A DNA stretch of 64,000 bases. It comes from Pseudonocardia sp. GTDB lineage: Bacteria; Actinomycetota; Actinomycetes; Mycobacteriales; Pseudonocardiaceae. The notes under the pieces were generated by a model, which worked only from the letters and a program-made list of their open reading frames with translations, made no database searches and had not been told where the DNA came from. Positions within the stretch are counted from its first letter, which is position 1; each line of letters starts with the position of its first letter. The stretch is from assembly GCA_019244295.1 (NCBI GenBank), contig JAFASX010000042.1:1-64000 (forward strand). The letters run 5' to 3'. Position numbers and translations under genes: made by a program. Positions 24,703-33,922 of this stretch are shown one piece after another.

Positions 24703-27022
24703 GATGTCGCTCCCAGCAGAGACTTCGCAGCATCTGAGCAGGGTAGCCACCCCCATTCGGGGCGTTGCGCCGCCCCGAGGTCAACCGCACGACGCAGAAG
24801 GACGACAGCAAGGCAAGCAGCACGGCACCAGCCAGTAACACACCGAACTCCCGCACCACCGCGATACCGGACATCGACAGCACCGCATACCCGAGCACGG
24901 AGCTCGCCGTCACCAACAGGACCGCTCGACGCAGGGCCAGGTTGGCGTGACGGCCAGCCTCGGTGAGCAGCACAGTGAACTCGCAGCCCACAGCCGCGGT
25001 CAACGAGCCGAGCGCCGCGGTGATCGGCGACAAGAGGGTACCGGTCAGCCACAGCACGAAGAACCCCCCACCGGTGGCTAGCAGCGCGGACACCATCGCC
25101 CTCAGCGCATCCGCTCGGCGCCGCAAACCCAACGCGAGTACCGCGCTGGCGGCGCACACCCCCAGCAGGTTGCTGAGCAGGCGATCCTTGGACACAAGCT
25201 CCTGGCCGCGCACCGCGACGATCGGCAGCCCGGTGATAGTCACCCGGTAGCCAGCTGGTGGAGCAGGCAACGCCCGCCGAAGATCGTCACGTAACACCCG
25301 CACGCCGCTCAGATCGTCCGCCTTCACGCCAAAGCTCATGACCCCAGTGCTCTGGACTCGGTCCACAACCGCCTCGGTCAGGTAAGTCGGCAACAGCCGC
25401 ATCGCGGCTTCGACCTGGTCGCCGGTCGGCTGATCGCCAAGGAACGACAGCAGCATCGGCAACGACACCACGCGACGCATCTGGTCGCCATGGCGCGTGA
25501 TGATCAGTGCCTCGGCCCGGCGCATCCAATCGACCGCGTCGACGCTGGCCACGTTCGGACCAGTCAGCACCACGTCCACTTCGCCGGACGACCGGATGAG
25601 CCGCTCAACGTGGCGGGCGTCGGCCAGCGCCGGCAGGCCGGCGGCGAACCGCTCCACATTGGTCTGCAACGGCAGCCGGGGCAACATCGCCCAGCCCATC
25701 CCGGCCACCACCGCCGCCGCCATGAACAGCGTCAATGGACCGCGGCGGCTGCGTATCTCCGACCAGCTGACCGGCTGGTCTTCCTCCCCCGGCACCGAGA
25801 ACGGCTCGGGCGCCTGTCTGATCAACGGCCGAGCCAGTACGCCCAGCAAGGCCGCCAGCAGCACGCCGACCGACAGAGTCATGCCCAGATCGCGCACCAA
25901 CGGAAGCGGCGAAAGCATCAGGGTGGCGAAACTGGCCGCGCTGGCGGTGGCGACGGTCAGCACCGTGCGCGTCCGGGCACGCACGGCGAAGTACGTCGGG
26001 TAGTAACACCCGATACCCAGCAGCACCGACAAGAACGCCACCACGCCGATCGACAGCGGCCGGTCCAGCCAGCCGAACAACGACAATGTGATCGCGATCG
26101 CGGACACCGTCGTGAGCAGCGGCACCAGACGCCTACCCCGCCTAGTCCATGGCACCAGCACAAAACAGGCACCGACCGCCAACAACGCCCCCCCACCCAG
26201 GATCGGCCCCTCGTCCGCCACCTGAGCGCTGAGCGCGGAGACCAATGCGGGTACCCCGGACACCGTCACCCGGCTGGCCGGGAGCCGAGCTTCGTCCACG
26301 GCCTTGCGCACCGAGACCACCAGCCGCTCCAGCGCGGTCGCATCGGCTTTTTCGCGCGGGCGCACCAGGATCACCGCCGAGTTCTCCGAGGGCACCACAA
26401 ACCGCCATTGCGACTTCGGCGGGCCGTCGGTGCCGGGATCGCCGAACACCAACCGGTTCACGAACGCCGAGTTGCGCATGGTGGGCAGCCCACTGGGCAT
26501 GGCCTGTACCAATAGGGCGCCGTATCGCTCGGCGAACTGGGCGAGCGACCGCTCCTTCGCCTCGTTCGCGGCGGCCTCCGACGCACCGGACGCCCGCGCC
26601 GCCTCGTAAGCCCTGGCGGCATCCGCGTCACGCCGGCCGAGCATTTCGGTGAGCAGATCCTGGGAGCGGCCGGTGATCTGGTTCAGCACCGTGCCCGGGC
26701 CGTATACCGCCGCCACGTCCGGCAGGCGCGCCAGCTGACCTTCCAGCCGCACCAACGACTCGACGGTCTTGCCTTGCAAAAGCTGACGTGGCTGCGCCGA
26801 CTCAAGCAAGACCACGATCGGGTCACCGCCGAACGCCCTGCCGGCCAATGCCAGGTCCGCCAGTGCCGGATCGGCGGACGGCAGGAATGACTCCAGCCCG
26901 GTTTGCACTTGGGAACGAGCCAACCCGCCCACCACAGCCGCCAGCATGACCGGCACCGCCACACCGGCCAGCACCCACCGCGGTAACCAGCGTCGACCAC
27001 GGCCGAGCACAAGCACTCCCAT
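24692..27022 (-). CDS. MMPL/RND family transporter
   Basis: 776 residues, starting ATG at 27022, one base into the stop of the last MCE gene. Two halves, each with one membrane segment, a large extracytoplasmic domain and about five more segments. The first half includes ILGGGALLAVGACFVLVPW ... VAFLSVLLGIGCYYPTYFAV; the second, ITAALGSLTAAVGCEFTVLL. The MMPL pattern is typical (mycobacterial MmpL / hopanoid transporter HpnN type). It probably moves a lipid across the envelope, in functional relation with the MCE complex encoded upstream. Confidence 0.88.
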   Translation of the reverse strand: MGVLVLGRGRRWLPRWVLAGVAVPVMLAAVVGGLARSQVQTGLESFLPSADPALADLALAGRAFGGDPIVVLLESAQPRQLLQGKTVESLVRLEGQLARLPDVAAVYGPGTVLNQITGRSQDLLTEMLGRRDADAARAYEAARASGASEAAANEAKERSLAQFAERYGALLVQAMPSGLPTMRNSAFVNRLVFGDPGTDGPPKSQWRFVVPSENSAVILVRPREKADATALERLVVSVRKAVDEARLPASRVTVSGVPALVSALSAQVADEGPILGGGALLAVGACFVLVPWTRRGRRLVPLLTTVSAIAITLSLFGWLDRPLSIGVVAFLSVLLGIGCYYPTYFAVRARTRTVLTVATASAASFATLMLSPLPLVRDLGMTLSVGVLLAALLGVLARPLIRQAPEPFSVPGEEDQPVSWSEIRSRRGPLTLFMAAAVVAGMGWAMLPRLPLQTNVERFAAGLPALADARHVERLIRSSGEVDVVLTGPNVASVDAVDWMRRAEALIITRHGDQMRRVVSLPMLLSFLGDQPTGDQVEAAMRLLPTYLTEAVVDRVQSTGVMSFGVKADDLSGVRVLRDDLRRALPAPPAGYRVTITGLPIVAVRGQELVSKDRLLSNLLGVCAASAVLALGLRRRADALRAMVSALLATGGGFFVLWLTGTLLSPITAALGSLTAAVGCEFTVLLTEAGRHANLALRRAVLLVTASSVLGYAVLSMSGIAVVREFGVLLAGAVLLALLSSFCVVRLTSGRRNAPNGGGYPAQMLRSLCWERHREN

Positions 27023-28326
27023 CAGTGCGGCGGCTCCGGGGAGAGCCTCTCGTACTTCCCACCCTGGCCGGACGGGTGGTAGCCCTGTTCAGGGAACGGA
27101 TACGGGTTGTACTTGGCTAGTGGCCCGACCTGGGTGTTCACCGGATAGGCCTTCAATCCCTGATCGTTGCCGAGCACCAGCATCGACTGCAGGTACTTAG
27201 CGTTCGCGTCGCCGTGCGCAAAGGCCTGACCGAAGCCCGGCAGCACATTGGCCACCTCGCGTCGGTACTTGGCGATGTAGCCGAGCATCGGGTTGAGGTG
27301 AGTGAAGACGCCCTCGCCCTTCGGGATGAAGTCCCTGACGTCGTAAGAGAACACCGGCACCCGGTAGAAAGTAGTAGGGCCCTTCTCCAACACGTGGTCC
27401 AGTGCCGGCAACAGCCACCGCAGCTGGCCGGAGATGTCCCGCAGCTGGTACAACGCCGCGTTGAGGTCGGGCGCCGCTTCGTACAGGTTGCGCGCCACCG
27501 GGTCGAGCGCGTTGCCGATCCGGGTCAGGTCGTGGCTGGCTTTGTCGGCCGCCCGCAACGTCGGCGGAAGCTCCCGAATGGACTGCTTGAGGTCTTCGTT
27601 GCCTTCCGAGGTCGCGGTGGTCAACGTGTTCGCGTCGTCCACGAGCTGTGCGATCTCGCCACGCTGGGTGTTCAGCGCGGTCAACAACGTCGCGGTGTTC
27701 CCGGAAAGCGCACGCAGGTCATCGGACTGAGCGGCCAGCGCGTCCAACGCCGAGCGTCCACTCCGCCCGATAGTGCCCAGGCCAGCGATGGCATCCGAGA
27801 ACGCCTGTTTGGTGCCGACCGTCGCCGCGCCGAGGGACTTGCTCGCGTCGGCCAGCGCCCCCCGGGTCCGGCCGTCCAACGCCAACAGCACGTCGTTGAG
27901 CTGTGTCGGACCGATACCAGAACCCGGCGGAAGCATCGACCCGGAGGGCAGGGCCGGCCCGGTGCCGTCCTCGATCTCCAGGAAGCTTTCCTCGACCAGG
28001 GTCTTTGCTCGCACCCTGACCTTCGCTCCTTGGTGCACCCGACCCCAGCTGGTCAGGTCGACCACCACGTGGGCGTGATCACCTTGCGCGCTCAGCTCCA
28101 CCACCTTGCCCACCAGGACACCGGCCACCGCCACATCCGAGAAGTACACCAGGTTGCCAACCCGGGGAATGTCGACGGCAAGCCGATAGGTGTCCCTGGT
28201 AATGAAAGGGATCTTTCCACCGGAGTTCACCCAGAGGTAGCTGAACACGCTGATGCACAGCGCGAAAAACAGCACCAGCGTGATCAACTGCCCGAGCACC
28301 GCTCTGGACAGTCTCAAGGTCTTCAC
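27022..28326 (-). CDS. MCE family protein, sixth subunit (MceF position)
   Basis: 434 residues from the GTG at 28326, preceded by GAGAGG; the longer frame upstream overlaps the previous gene and is not used. One N-terminal membrane segment (LGQLITLVLFFALCISVFSY), an MCE domain at about 35-125 (YRLAVDIPRVGNLVYFSDVA ... VGKVVELSAQG), then a long helical region and a tail with NPYPFPEQGYHPSGQGG. MCE proteins form an extracytoplasmic tunnel that carries lipids to the YrbE permease. Stop overlaps the MMPL start. Confidence 0.92.
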   Translation of the reverse strand: MKTLRLSRAVLGQLITLVLFFALCISVFSYLWVNSGGKIPFITRDTYRLAVDIPRVGNLVYFSDVAVAGVLVGKVVELSAQGDHAHVVVDLTSWGRVHQGAKVRVRAKTLVEESFLEIEDGTGPALPSGSMLPPGSGIGPTQLNDVLLALDGRTRGALADASKSLGAATVGTKQAFSDAIAGLGTIGRSGRSALDALAAQSDDLRALSGNTATLLTALNTQRGEIAQLVDDANTLTTATSEGNEDLKQSIRELPPTLRAADKASHDLTRIGNALDPVARNLYEAAPDLNAALYQLRDISGQLRWLLPALDHVLEKGPTTFYRVPVFSYDVRDFIPKGEGVFTHLNPMLGYIAKYRREVANVLPGFGQAFAHGDANAKYLQSMLVLGNDQGLKAYPVNTQVGPLAKYNPYPFPEQGYHPSGQGGKYERLSPEPPH

Positions 28327-28339
28327 GATGTCTGGCCTC

Positions 28340-29803
28340 TCACCTGTGCGGGTTCGGAAGCGGCAGCAGCCCGGCGCCAGACGGCGGGGCAAAGTTGTCC
28401 GGCTTGTGCTCGCCCGGGGTATAGCGGGTGTTGCCCCTCGGCGTCCTCGACCCGTCCTGCCTCGGCGCGGGGTCACCGGTTGGGCCGGTCGGCACCTGCT
28501 TCTGCAGCTCCGTGGTGCCCTTGTCGACAGTCGGCGCCGGGATCGGCTGGAACCCGTTGTTCGGGCCGTTGAACGGCGGCAGGCTGTGGTAGCCGACCGG
28601 CAGAGTGCCCCGCAGAATGCCGCTGTTGGCGTCGGTCATGCTGGTGATCGAGCGGGTCTGCACGATGAACGCACCGAGATCCCCCAGGTACGGCACCAAC
28701 TCGTAGGTGATGTGGTCGAGCTCCCGGGTGGACTCATGCAACGCCCACACCGCCCGCCGGGCCTCCCAGGTGAACGGCCGAAGATCATCTATCACCGGCC
28801 AGGCGGCGTGCAGGAATGGCCGTGCCGCTTCGACCACATCGTCCAACTGGTCAGAGGTGTGTTCCAGATCCTCCAACGCCTCCGGGAAGTCCTTCGACGC
28901 GCGATCGAGGTCACGCAACGTCGGATCCAACTCGTCCGCCAGTCCCTGTACGGAATCGGTCGCCCGGCGCAGCTGATGCAGCAGGTCAGGCAGCTGCGAA
29001 ATCGTCGACCGCAAATCCTTATCGTTCGCGGCCAGCGTACCCAGCGTGCTGTTCAGACTGTCCGCGAACATCCGCAGCCGGGCGTCGTCGTGGCCGACCG
29101 CCTTACCGATCTCAGCCAGCGCCGTGATCAGGGTACGCAGCTTCGCCCTGCGCTTGGTCAGCTCCTCGGCGACCGGGCGCAGGTCGTTACCCACCGTGCG
29201 CACCGCGTCGAGACCCGGCGGCAGGGTTTGTTTCGCGTTGACCAACGCCACGTCTGACTCAGCGAGCAGCTCGGTCAGCATAGAACGGGCGTTGTCATCG
29301 AGGTGACCGAGCACTTCGTCGATCTCGATCGGCCGCTTACCGTTGCTTACCGGCAGAACGTCCCCCCTGACCAGCGGTTTTCCGGGTGGACCGCCTGGGT
29401 TCATGATGATGTACATCTCATTCAACGGGCTCTTGGGCCGAAGAAGCACCGTCGCGTTGTCATAGATCTGGCCCTTGAACTGACTGTCCAACGACAGTTG
29501 CAAGCGGGCGTGGCCAGCTTTGTCCACATCAGCATCGACGATCTGGCCCACCTGCACACCAGCGATCCGGACCTCCTGGCCTTGGCCAGGGCTGACACCC
29601 GGCGACCCCGGAAACGTCGCGTAGATCACGAACCGGTCGGCCCACGGTGGAATAAACCGCTGTTGGGACAGGATGATCCCACCGACAACCAGCGCTAGCG
29701 CGATCAGCGTCAGCGTAATGAAAGTATTACGCGCCAGGCCAGGCTCGGTCCGAATCCGCTCAACCGTCCGGGCCACCCGCTCGCCTCGGCTTGGGCGTGT
29801 CAT
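28340..29803 (-). CDS. MCE family protein, fifth subunit (MceE position)
   Basis: 487 residues; start overlaps the upstream stop by 4 bp. A single membrane segment (NTFITLTLIALALVVGGIIL) precedes the MCE domain (VIYATFPGSPGVSPGQGQEV ... QVGQIVDADVDK) and a long coiled-coil-like helical part. The tail is Pro/Asn/Gly-rich (TGDPAPRQDGSRTPRGNTRY). There is no lipobox, although in mycobacteria the MceE-position protein is usually the lipoprotein. Confidence 0.92.
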   Translation of the reverse strand: MTRPSRGERVARTVERIRTEPGLARNTFITLTLIALALVVGGIILSQQRFIPPWADRFVIYATFPGSPGVSPGQGQEVRIAGVQVGQIVDADVDKAGHARLQLSLDSQFKGQIYDNATVLLRPKSPLNEMYIIMNPGGPPGKPLVRGDVLPVSNGKRPIEIDEVLGHLDDNARSMLTELLAESDVALVNAKQTLPPGLDAVRTVGNDLRPVAEELTKRRAKLRTLITALAEIGKAVGHDDARLRMFADSLNSTLGTLAANDKDLRSTISQLPDLLHQLRRATDSVQGLADELDPTLRDLDRASKDFPEALEDLEHTSDQLDDVVEAARPFLHAAWPVIDDLRPFTWEARRAVWALHESTRELDHITYELVPYLGDLGAFIVQTRSITSMTDANSGILRGTLPVGYHSLPPFNGPNNGFQPIPAPTVDKGTTELQKQVPTGPTGDPAPRQDGSRTPRGNTRYTPGEHKPDNFAPPSGAGLLPLPNPHR

Positions 29804-31242
29804 TGTCCGCCTTCCTGCGCCCCAGCGCTCGGCAGCAGCGGGTTCGACAGCGGTTTCGCACCGGGATGCGGCGGTTGCGGACCAACCTGCAACGGCGGGT
29901 TGATTCGCTGCGGGTCGGTCAGACTCCGCTGAAGCGTCTCGAACCTCGGCGGGCCGTTGTTCGCCAGCGCATGCTCCGACACCTCCGGCTCCGGCATCGG
30001 CTGGAAGTCAATCGCTCCGCCGGTACGGTCCATAAACGTAGCCCGGTCCAAATTCGCCGCCATGTAAGCCAGTTCTTGGAAAACAGGCTTGTCGGTGCGG
30101 GTTTGGACGTAAGGGCCCGACCCCTGGTAGGTACCCAGGATCAGATCCTTGATCGGACCGTTCACCCGGTCGAGAACAGGCCCGCTCAGGTCGTCAAACA
30201 CATCGGTCAGCTTCCGGACCACCGGAACCAGGTCCTCCAGCAGCGGCCGAGCTTCGTGGATCACGTGTCGCAGGTCACGCACCACCGGCCGAGCATGCGC
30301 CAGCACCGGGTCGAGTCGGTCCAGCGTGCGACCGAGGTGCTGGGCCGACGGACGAATGTCAGACGCGGTGTCCCGCAACGTGTCCAACGTCGTGTTCAGC
30401 CGGCGCAGTCCGCGATCGGCGCTGGTCAAAGTACCGGGCAGCTCTTCGAGCGCCTCGGAAAACTCCGCGCTGTGCTCACCGAACGCCGCGCTGATAACGG
30501 CGAGGTTCACCGCGATGGCACGCAGCTGCCCTGGCCTGTCGGTCAACACCCGCGCCGTGGACTCGAAGCCCTCGACGAAATCGGTCAGGTCCCGGTTCGG
30601 CCTGGTGCCGCGTAGCGCGTCGAGCACCTCGCCGGTCGGCTTGAGCGAGCCAGGGCTGTCCGAAACCAGCCGCTGCAGGGCTTCCCGGCCCCCACCAGCC
30701 AGGGTCTCGTCAGATTCCTTGACCAAGCCGCGCAGGCCCTCCAACGCGTTAGGTTGGAACGCGCGCAAAAGCTTGTCCAACTCGACCGGCAACTTGGTGC
30801 GCTCGAGCGGGATGGTGCCGGCGGTGAACTCTCCGGGGTCACCACCGGGCGCGAGGTCAACGAAATAATAACCGCCGAGGATCGTGGTCGGCCGGAGTAC
30901 CGCCGTCGGAGCGGTACCCAGTTTCCCTGGAATGTCCGGGGAAACCTCAATGGTCACCATCGCCGTACCGTCGCCCAGCTTGTCGAGCCCGGTAACCAGG
31001 CCGACCGGCACAAAGTTGACCTTCGCCTTGCTGTAGTAGGGAATGATGACGTTGTTCGCGGCGAAATGAACTTTGATTGTCCTGCTGGGCGTGAAAAACT
31101 CTCGGATCTGGACCTTATTAAACGAAGCCCAACCGATCGCCAGAGAGAAAATCACAAACAGCACACCGAGCTTGATCGAGGACACCGTCCGGTGGCCGTG
31201 GACTACCGGGCCACCGACGAGCTTCCAGAAAATCGTCTTCAC
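29800..31242 (-). CDS. MCE family protein, fourth subunit (MceD position)
   Basis: 480 residues starting with GTG (GTGA overlap with the previous stop). Membrane segment IKLGVLFVIFSLAIGWASFN, MCE domain with IKVHFAANNVIIPYYSKAKV and VNFVPVGLVTGLDKLGDGTA, then helical repeats and a Pro-rich tail (RINPPLQVGPQPPHPGAKPL). Confidence 0.92.
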   Translation of the reverse strand: MKTIFWKLVGGPVVHGHRTVSSIKLGVLFVIFSLAIGWASFNKVQIREFFTPSRTIKVHFAANNVIIPYYSKAKVNFVPVGLVTGLDKLGDGTAMVTIEVSPDIPGKLGTAPTAVLRPTTILGGYYFVDLAPGGDPGEFTAGTIPLERTKLPVELDKLLRAFQPNALEGLRGLVKESDETLAGGGREALQRLVSDSPGSLKPTGEVLDALRGTRPNRDLTDFVEGFESTARVLTDRPGQLRAIAVNLAVISAAFGEHSAEFSEALEELPGTLTSADRGLRRLNTTLDTLRDTASDIRPSAQHLGRTLDRLDPVLAHARPVVRDLRHVIHEARPLLEDLVPVVRKLTDVFDDLSGPVLDRVNGPIKDLILGTYQGSGPYVQTRTDKPVFQELAYMAANLDRATFMDRTGGAIDFQPMPEPEVSEHALANNGPPRFETLQRSLTDPQRINPPLQVGPQPPHPGAKPLSNPLLPSAGAQEGGQ

Positions 31243-32564
31243 CGTCCGCCGCCCCCTGGGCTGACCGCGCCGAACTTGCGCTGTTTCGCCGCTTCGCCTG
31301 GTGCCGGGTACGGGTCACGGCTGACGAACGGGTCACGCGCCGGAACAGCACTGTCGAAAGACGCCGTGTTGTCGATCACCGGGAGAACTCGCAGCCAGTG
31401 GAAGTTGTCATTGCCTTCCTTCAGCGCGTCCTTCGCGTTGATGAAGAACAGCGCCAGCTCCGGCGAGTAGGGCGCGACCTGCTGCGCGGTGAGCGCTCCC
31501 TGATCAAACGTCCTGATCAGCTGGCCGGAGAGCGGCCGAAGGTCATAGAACGTCGGCGTCAGCTTGTCGAAAGCGGGAGTCGCCGAGTCGGAGAACCTCG
31601 GCACCTTATACAGCGGCCTCGGACTCTCCCGGAGGAACCCTCGGGTGTTTGGCATTGCCTCCGCCAACGACTGCGCGCCCGGCCGGAATTCGGTGGTCGC
31701 CAACTTGGTGTCGAGCAGTGGGCGATCAAGCGACCGCAGCGCGCCGCGAGTGTCCCGCAGCGACCGCGGGGCTGTCTTGAGGGTGTCCGCGAGGGCCTGC
31801 CCCTTGTCCGCGTTGAGCGCGTCAAGCGTCACGTCCAGCTTATGCAAGAGCTGACCGATCTTCTCTTGGCGACCGGCGAATGCCGTGGAGAGGTTGTTGG
31901 CGCTGCGCAGCAACGCGGCGAAGTCTCGCCCCTTGTCGGTTGCCAGCGCGGCCGACACCGTGCCCAGATCGGGAAGAATGTCGGGCAAAGCACTGAAAGC
32001 GTCGTTGAAATCGCCGCCGTGCCCGGCGAGGCCACCGCCGAAGTTGCGGAAGAACGAGCCGATCGACTGCCGGGTCGGCAGGTCCAACACCGCCAACAGA
32101 TCGCCGATCTCCTGCGCGGACACCGTGTCGACCGCGGGAATGACGAAATCAGGCGGCAACGGGCCGGCCGAAGGGTCGCCCGGATTGAGCTCAATGAACT
32201 TCTGACCCAGTGCCGATCGGGCCCCGACCGACGCGGTGACCGCCTGCGCGTTACGGTACACCGGTCGCTCATTGTCCAGCTTCAGCACCGCTACCGGCTG
32301 CTTGCTGACGCCCGTCGCCCGGTTCGGCATCTCGACCAGGTCGATTCGCTCCACATAACCGACCCGCACGTTGGCGATCCGCACGTCGTCACCGGGGATC
32401 AACGAACCGACGTCGGCGAAAGCCGCTTTGACCGTGGTACGCGGCGCGAACGGCACACCGTGCGTGGACACCAAGGCGAGGGTCAGCAGACCCGCGAAGA
32501 ATGCGATGACGAAAACGCCGTAAACCACCGCGCGGCGAGCTCGCCGTTCGGTGCGAGTGCTCAT
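31239..32564 (-). CDS. MCE family protein, third subunit (MceC position)
   Basis: 441 residues; ATGA overlap with the previous gene. Membrane segment VVYGVFVIAFFAGLLTLALV, MCE domain (VKAAFADVGSLIPGDDVRIA then NVRVGYVERIDLVE), helical rod with regularly spaced LRSLDRPLL-type segments, and a tail carrying DPYPAPGEAAKQRKFG. Confidence 0.92.
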   Translation of the reverse strand: MSTRTERRARRAVVYGVFVIAFFAGLLTLALVSTHGVPFAPRTTVKAAFADVGSLIPGDDVRIANVRVGYVERIDLVEMPNRATGVSKQPVAVLKLDNERPVYRNAQAVTASVGARSALGQKFIELNPGDPSAGPLPPDFVIPAVDTVSAQEIGDLLAVLDLPTRQSIGSFFRNFGGGLAGHGGDFNDAFSALPDILPDLGTVSAALATDKGRDFAALLRSANNLSTAFAGRQEKIGQLLHKLDVTLDALNADKGQALADTLKTAPRSLRDTRGALRSLDRPLLDTKLATTEFRPGAQSLAEAMPNTRGFLRESPRPLYKVPRFSDSATPAFDKLTPTFYDLRPLSGQLIRTFDQGALTAQQVAPYSPELALFFINAKDALKEGNDNFHWLRVLPVIDNTASFDSAVPARDPFVSRDPYPAPGEAAKQRKFGAVSPGGGGR

Positions 32565-33922
32565 TTGCCGCCTCCCAGCATGAAGCCGAGAGCGCCGCTC
32601 TCCTGCTTCGGATTGAGGCCGGTCACCCCACCATCACTCGACGACGTCGGGGACAGCAGGCTGTGCACGTCTGGGTCGCGCTCGGGCTGACCCGAGTCGG
32701 GTGCCGGATCGCGCCCGAACAGCCCACCGGTCCCACCATTGGGCACATTGCCGGTGATCGTGGTCGGACCGACGACCATAGTCGCCCGGAAGTAGTGGGT
32801 CAATCCGTCCTTGCCGTTCGTGGTCAGCGCCCAGTACCTGACGAAGTCCAACACCGCGTTGATGTTTTTGCTGGCTTCCCGCACGATCGGGCTCAAGCCG
32901 GTCGTCGTGCGAGTGAAGTCCGGCCCGAGCCGGTGCAGGTTCACCGCCACCGGCTGGATCGCCTCCAGCAGCACCCGGCCCCGCTCGAGCACCGGAACTA
33001 GTTTGTCCAGCGCGGGGTCGGCGGCGTCGGTGAAGTTGATGAGCTCATGGCTGATGTCGACCAAGTTGTCGGTGACCGGCCGCAGCGAATGCAATGTGTC
33101 CCTGGTGGGATCGGACGCGTCGGCCAGGTTGCCCAGCGTCGCGCGAGCGGCGGTGAACGTGCCCGGCAGCTCTTTCAACGTGTCTTGCAGCGCCGCTTGG
33201 TTCACCGCCGTGGTGTTCAGCAGCGAGGTGGCCGTGCCGATGAGATTGTCGATTGTCTTGCCATCGTCGACCGCCAGCGATCGAGCCACCGGCTCCAGGT
33301 TCTCAACCAGCTGGTTCAGGACGGTGTTCTGGTCTTGCAGCACCTTCACGAACTGATCGGTCTTGTTCATGGAGGGGGCAAGCGCCTTGAGGGCGGCATC
33401 GACGTCGGCGCCGTTGCCTTTGAACCCCTCCCCCAGCACCGCGATCATGGCGGCGAGGGCCTGGCCGGTGGGTTCGTCGAAGATGTTGAGCACCTGGTCA
33501 AGGTCGGTCTGCAGGTGCGTCTGGCTGACCGGGATCGCCGCGCCGTCGGGGAGCAGCGGCGCCGAGGCGGATCCCGAGTTCAGATCGACGAACCGCTCAC
33601 CGAGGAGGCTGACCGGCTTGACGGTGGCCTGGGCATCGCTGTGCAGCGGAAACGCGGACGGCTGCAGCTCCAACGCGAGCTTGGCGACCCCGTTGACCAG
33701 GCTGATGTCCGCGACCTGACCAACTTTGACACCGGAGGACTTGACGTCGTTGCCAACCAGGATCGGCGAGACATCCCGGAACTCGGCTATCACGATCTTG
33801 CTGCCGGTCGCCGCTTCGGCGATGTACGGGCCAGCGGCGGCGGTACAGCTGATCACCGTCGTCAGCGCGACCAGCACGACCCGGACCCTGGAAAAGCCCA
33901 ACCGGTGATACGAGCCGCTCAT
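32561..33922 (-). CDS. MCE family protein, second subunit, probable lipoprotein
   Basis: 453 residues from the ATG at 33922 (ATGA overlap). The signal region VRVVLVALTTVISC ends in a possible lipobox (V-I-S-C), so this second subunit, not the fifth, may be the lipid-anchored one. MCE domain: IVIAEFRDVSPILVGNDVKS then SGVKVGQVADISLVNG. A helical region and a Gly/Pro-rich C-terminus follow. Confidence 0.9.
   Translation of the reverse strand: MSGSYHRLGFSRVRVVLVALTTVISCTAAAGPYIAEAATGSKIVIAEFRDVSPILVGNDVKSSGVKVGQVADISLVNGVAKLALELQPSAFPLHSDAQATVKPVSLLGERFVDLNSGSASAPLLPDGAAIPVSQTHLQTDLDQVLNIFDEPTGQALAAMIAVLGEGFKGNGADVDAALKALAPSMNKTDQFVKVLQDQNTVLNQLVENLEPVARSLAVDDGKTIDNLIGTATSLLNTTAVNQAALQDTLKELPGTFTAARATLGNLADASDPTRDTLHSLRPVTDNLVDISHELINFTDAADPALDKLVPVLERGRVLLEAIQPVAVNLHRLGPDFTRTTTGLSPIVREASKNINAVLDFVRYWALTTNGKDGLTHYFRATMVVGPTTITGNVPNGGTGGLFGRDPAPDSGQPERDPDVHSLLSPTSSSDGGVTGLNPKQESGALGFMLGGGK

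Noticed and set aside
27214..28572. Long plus-strand frames across the MCE genes (also 31398-32690, 33047-34033)
   Set aside because: Shadows of the six well-supported MCE genes on the minus strand.
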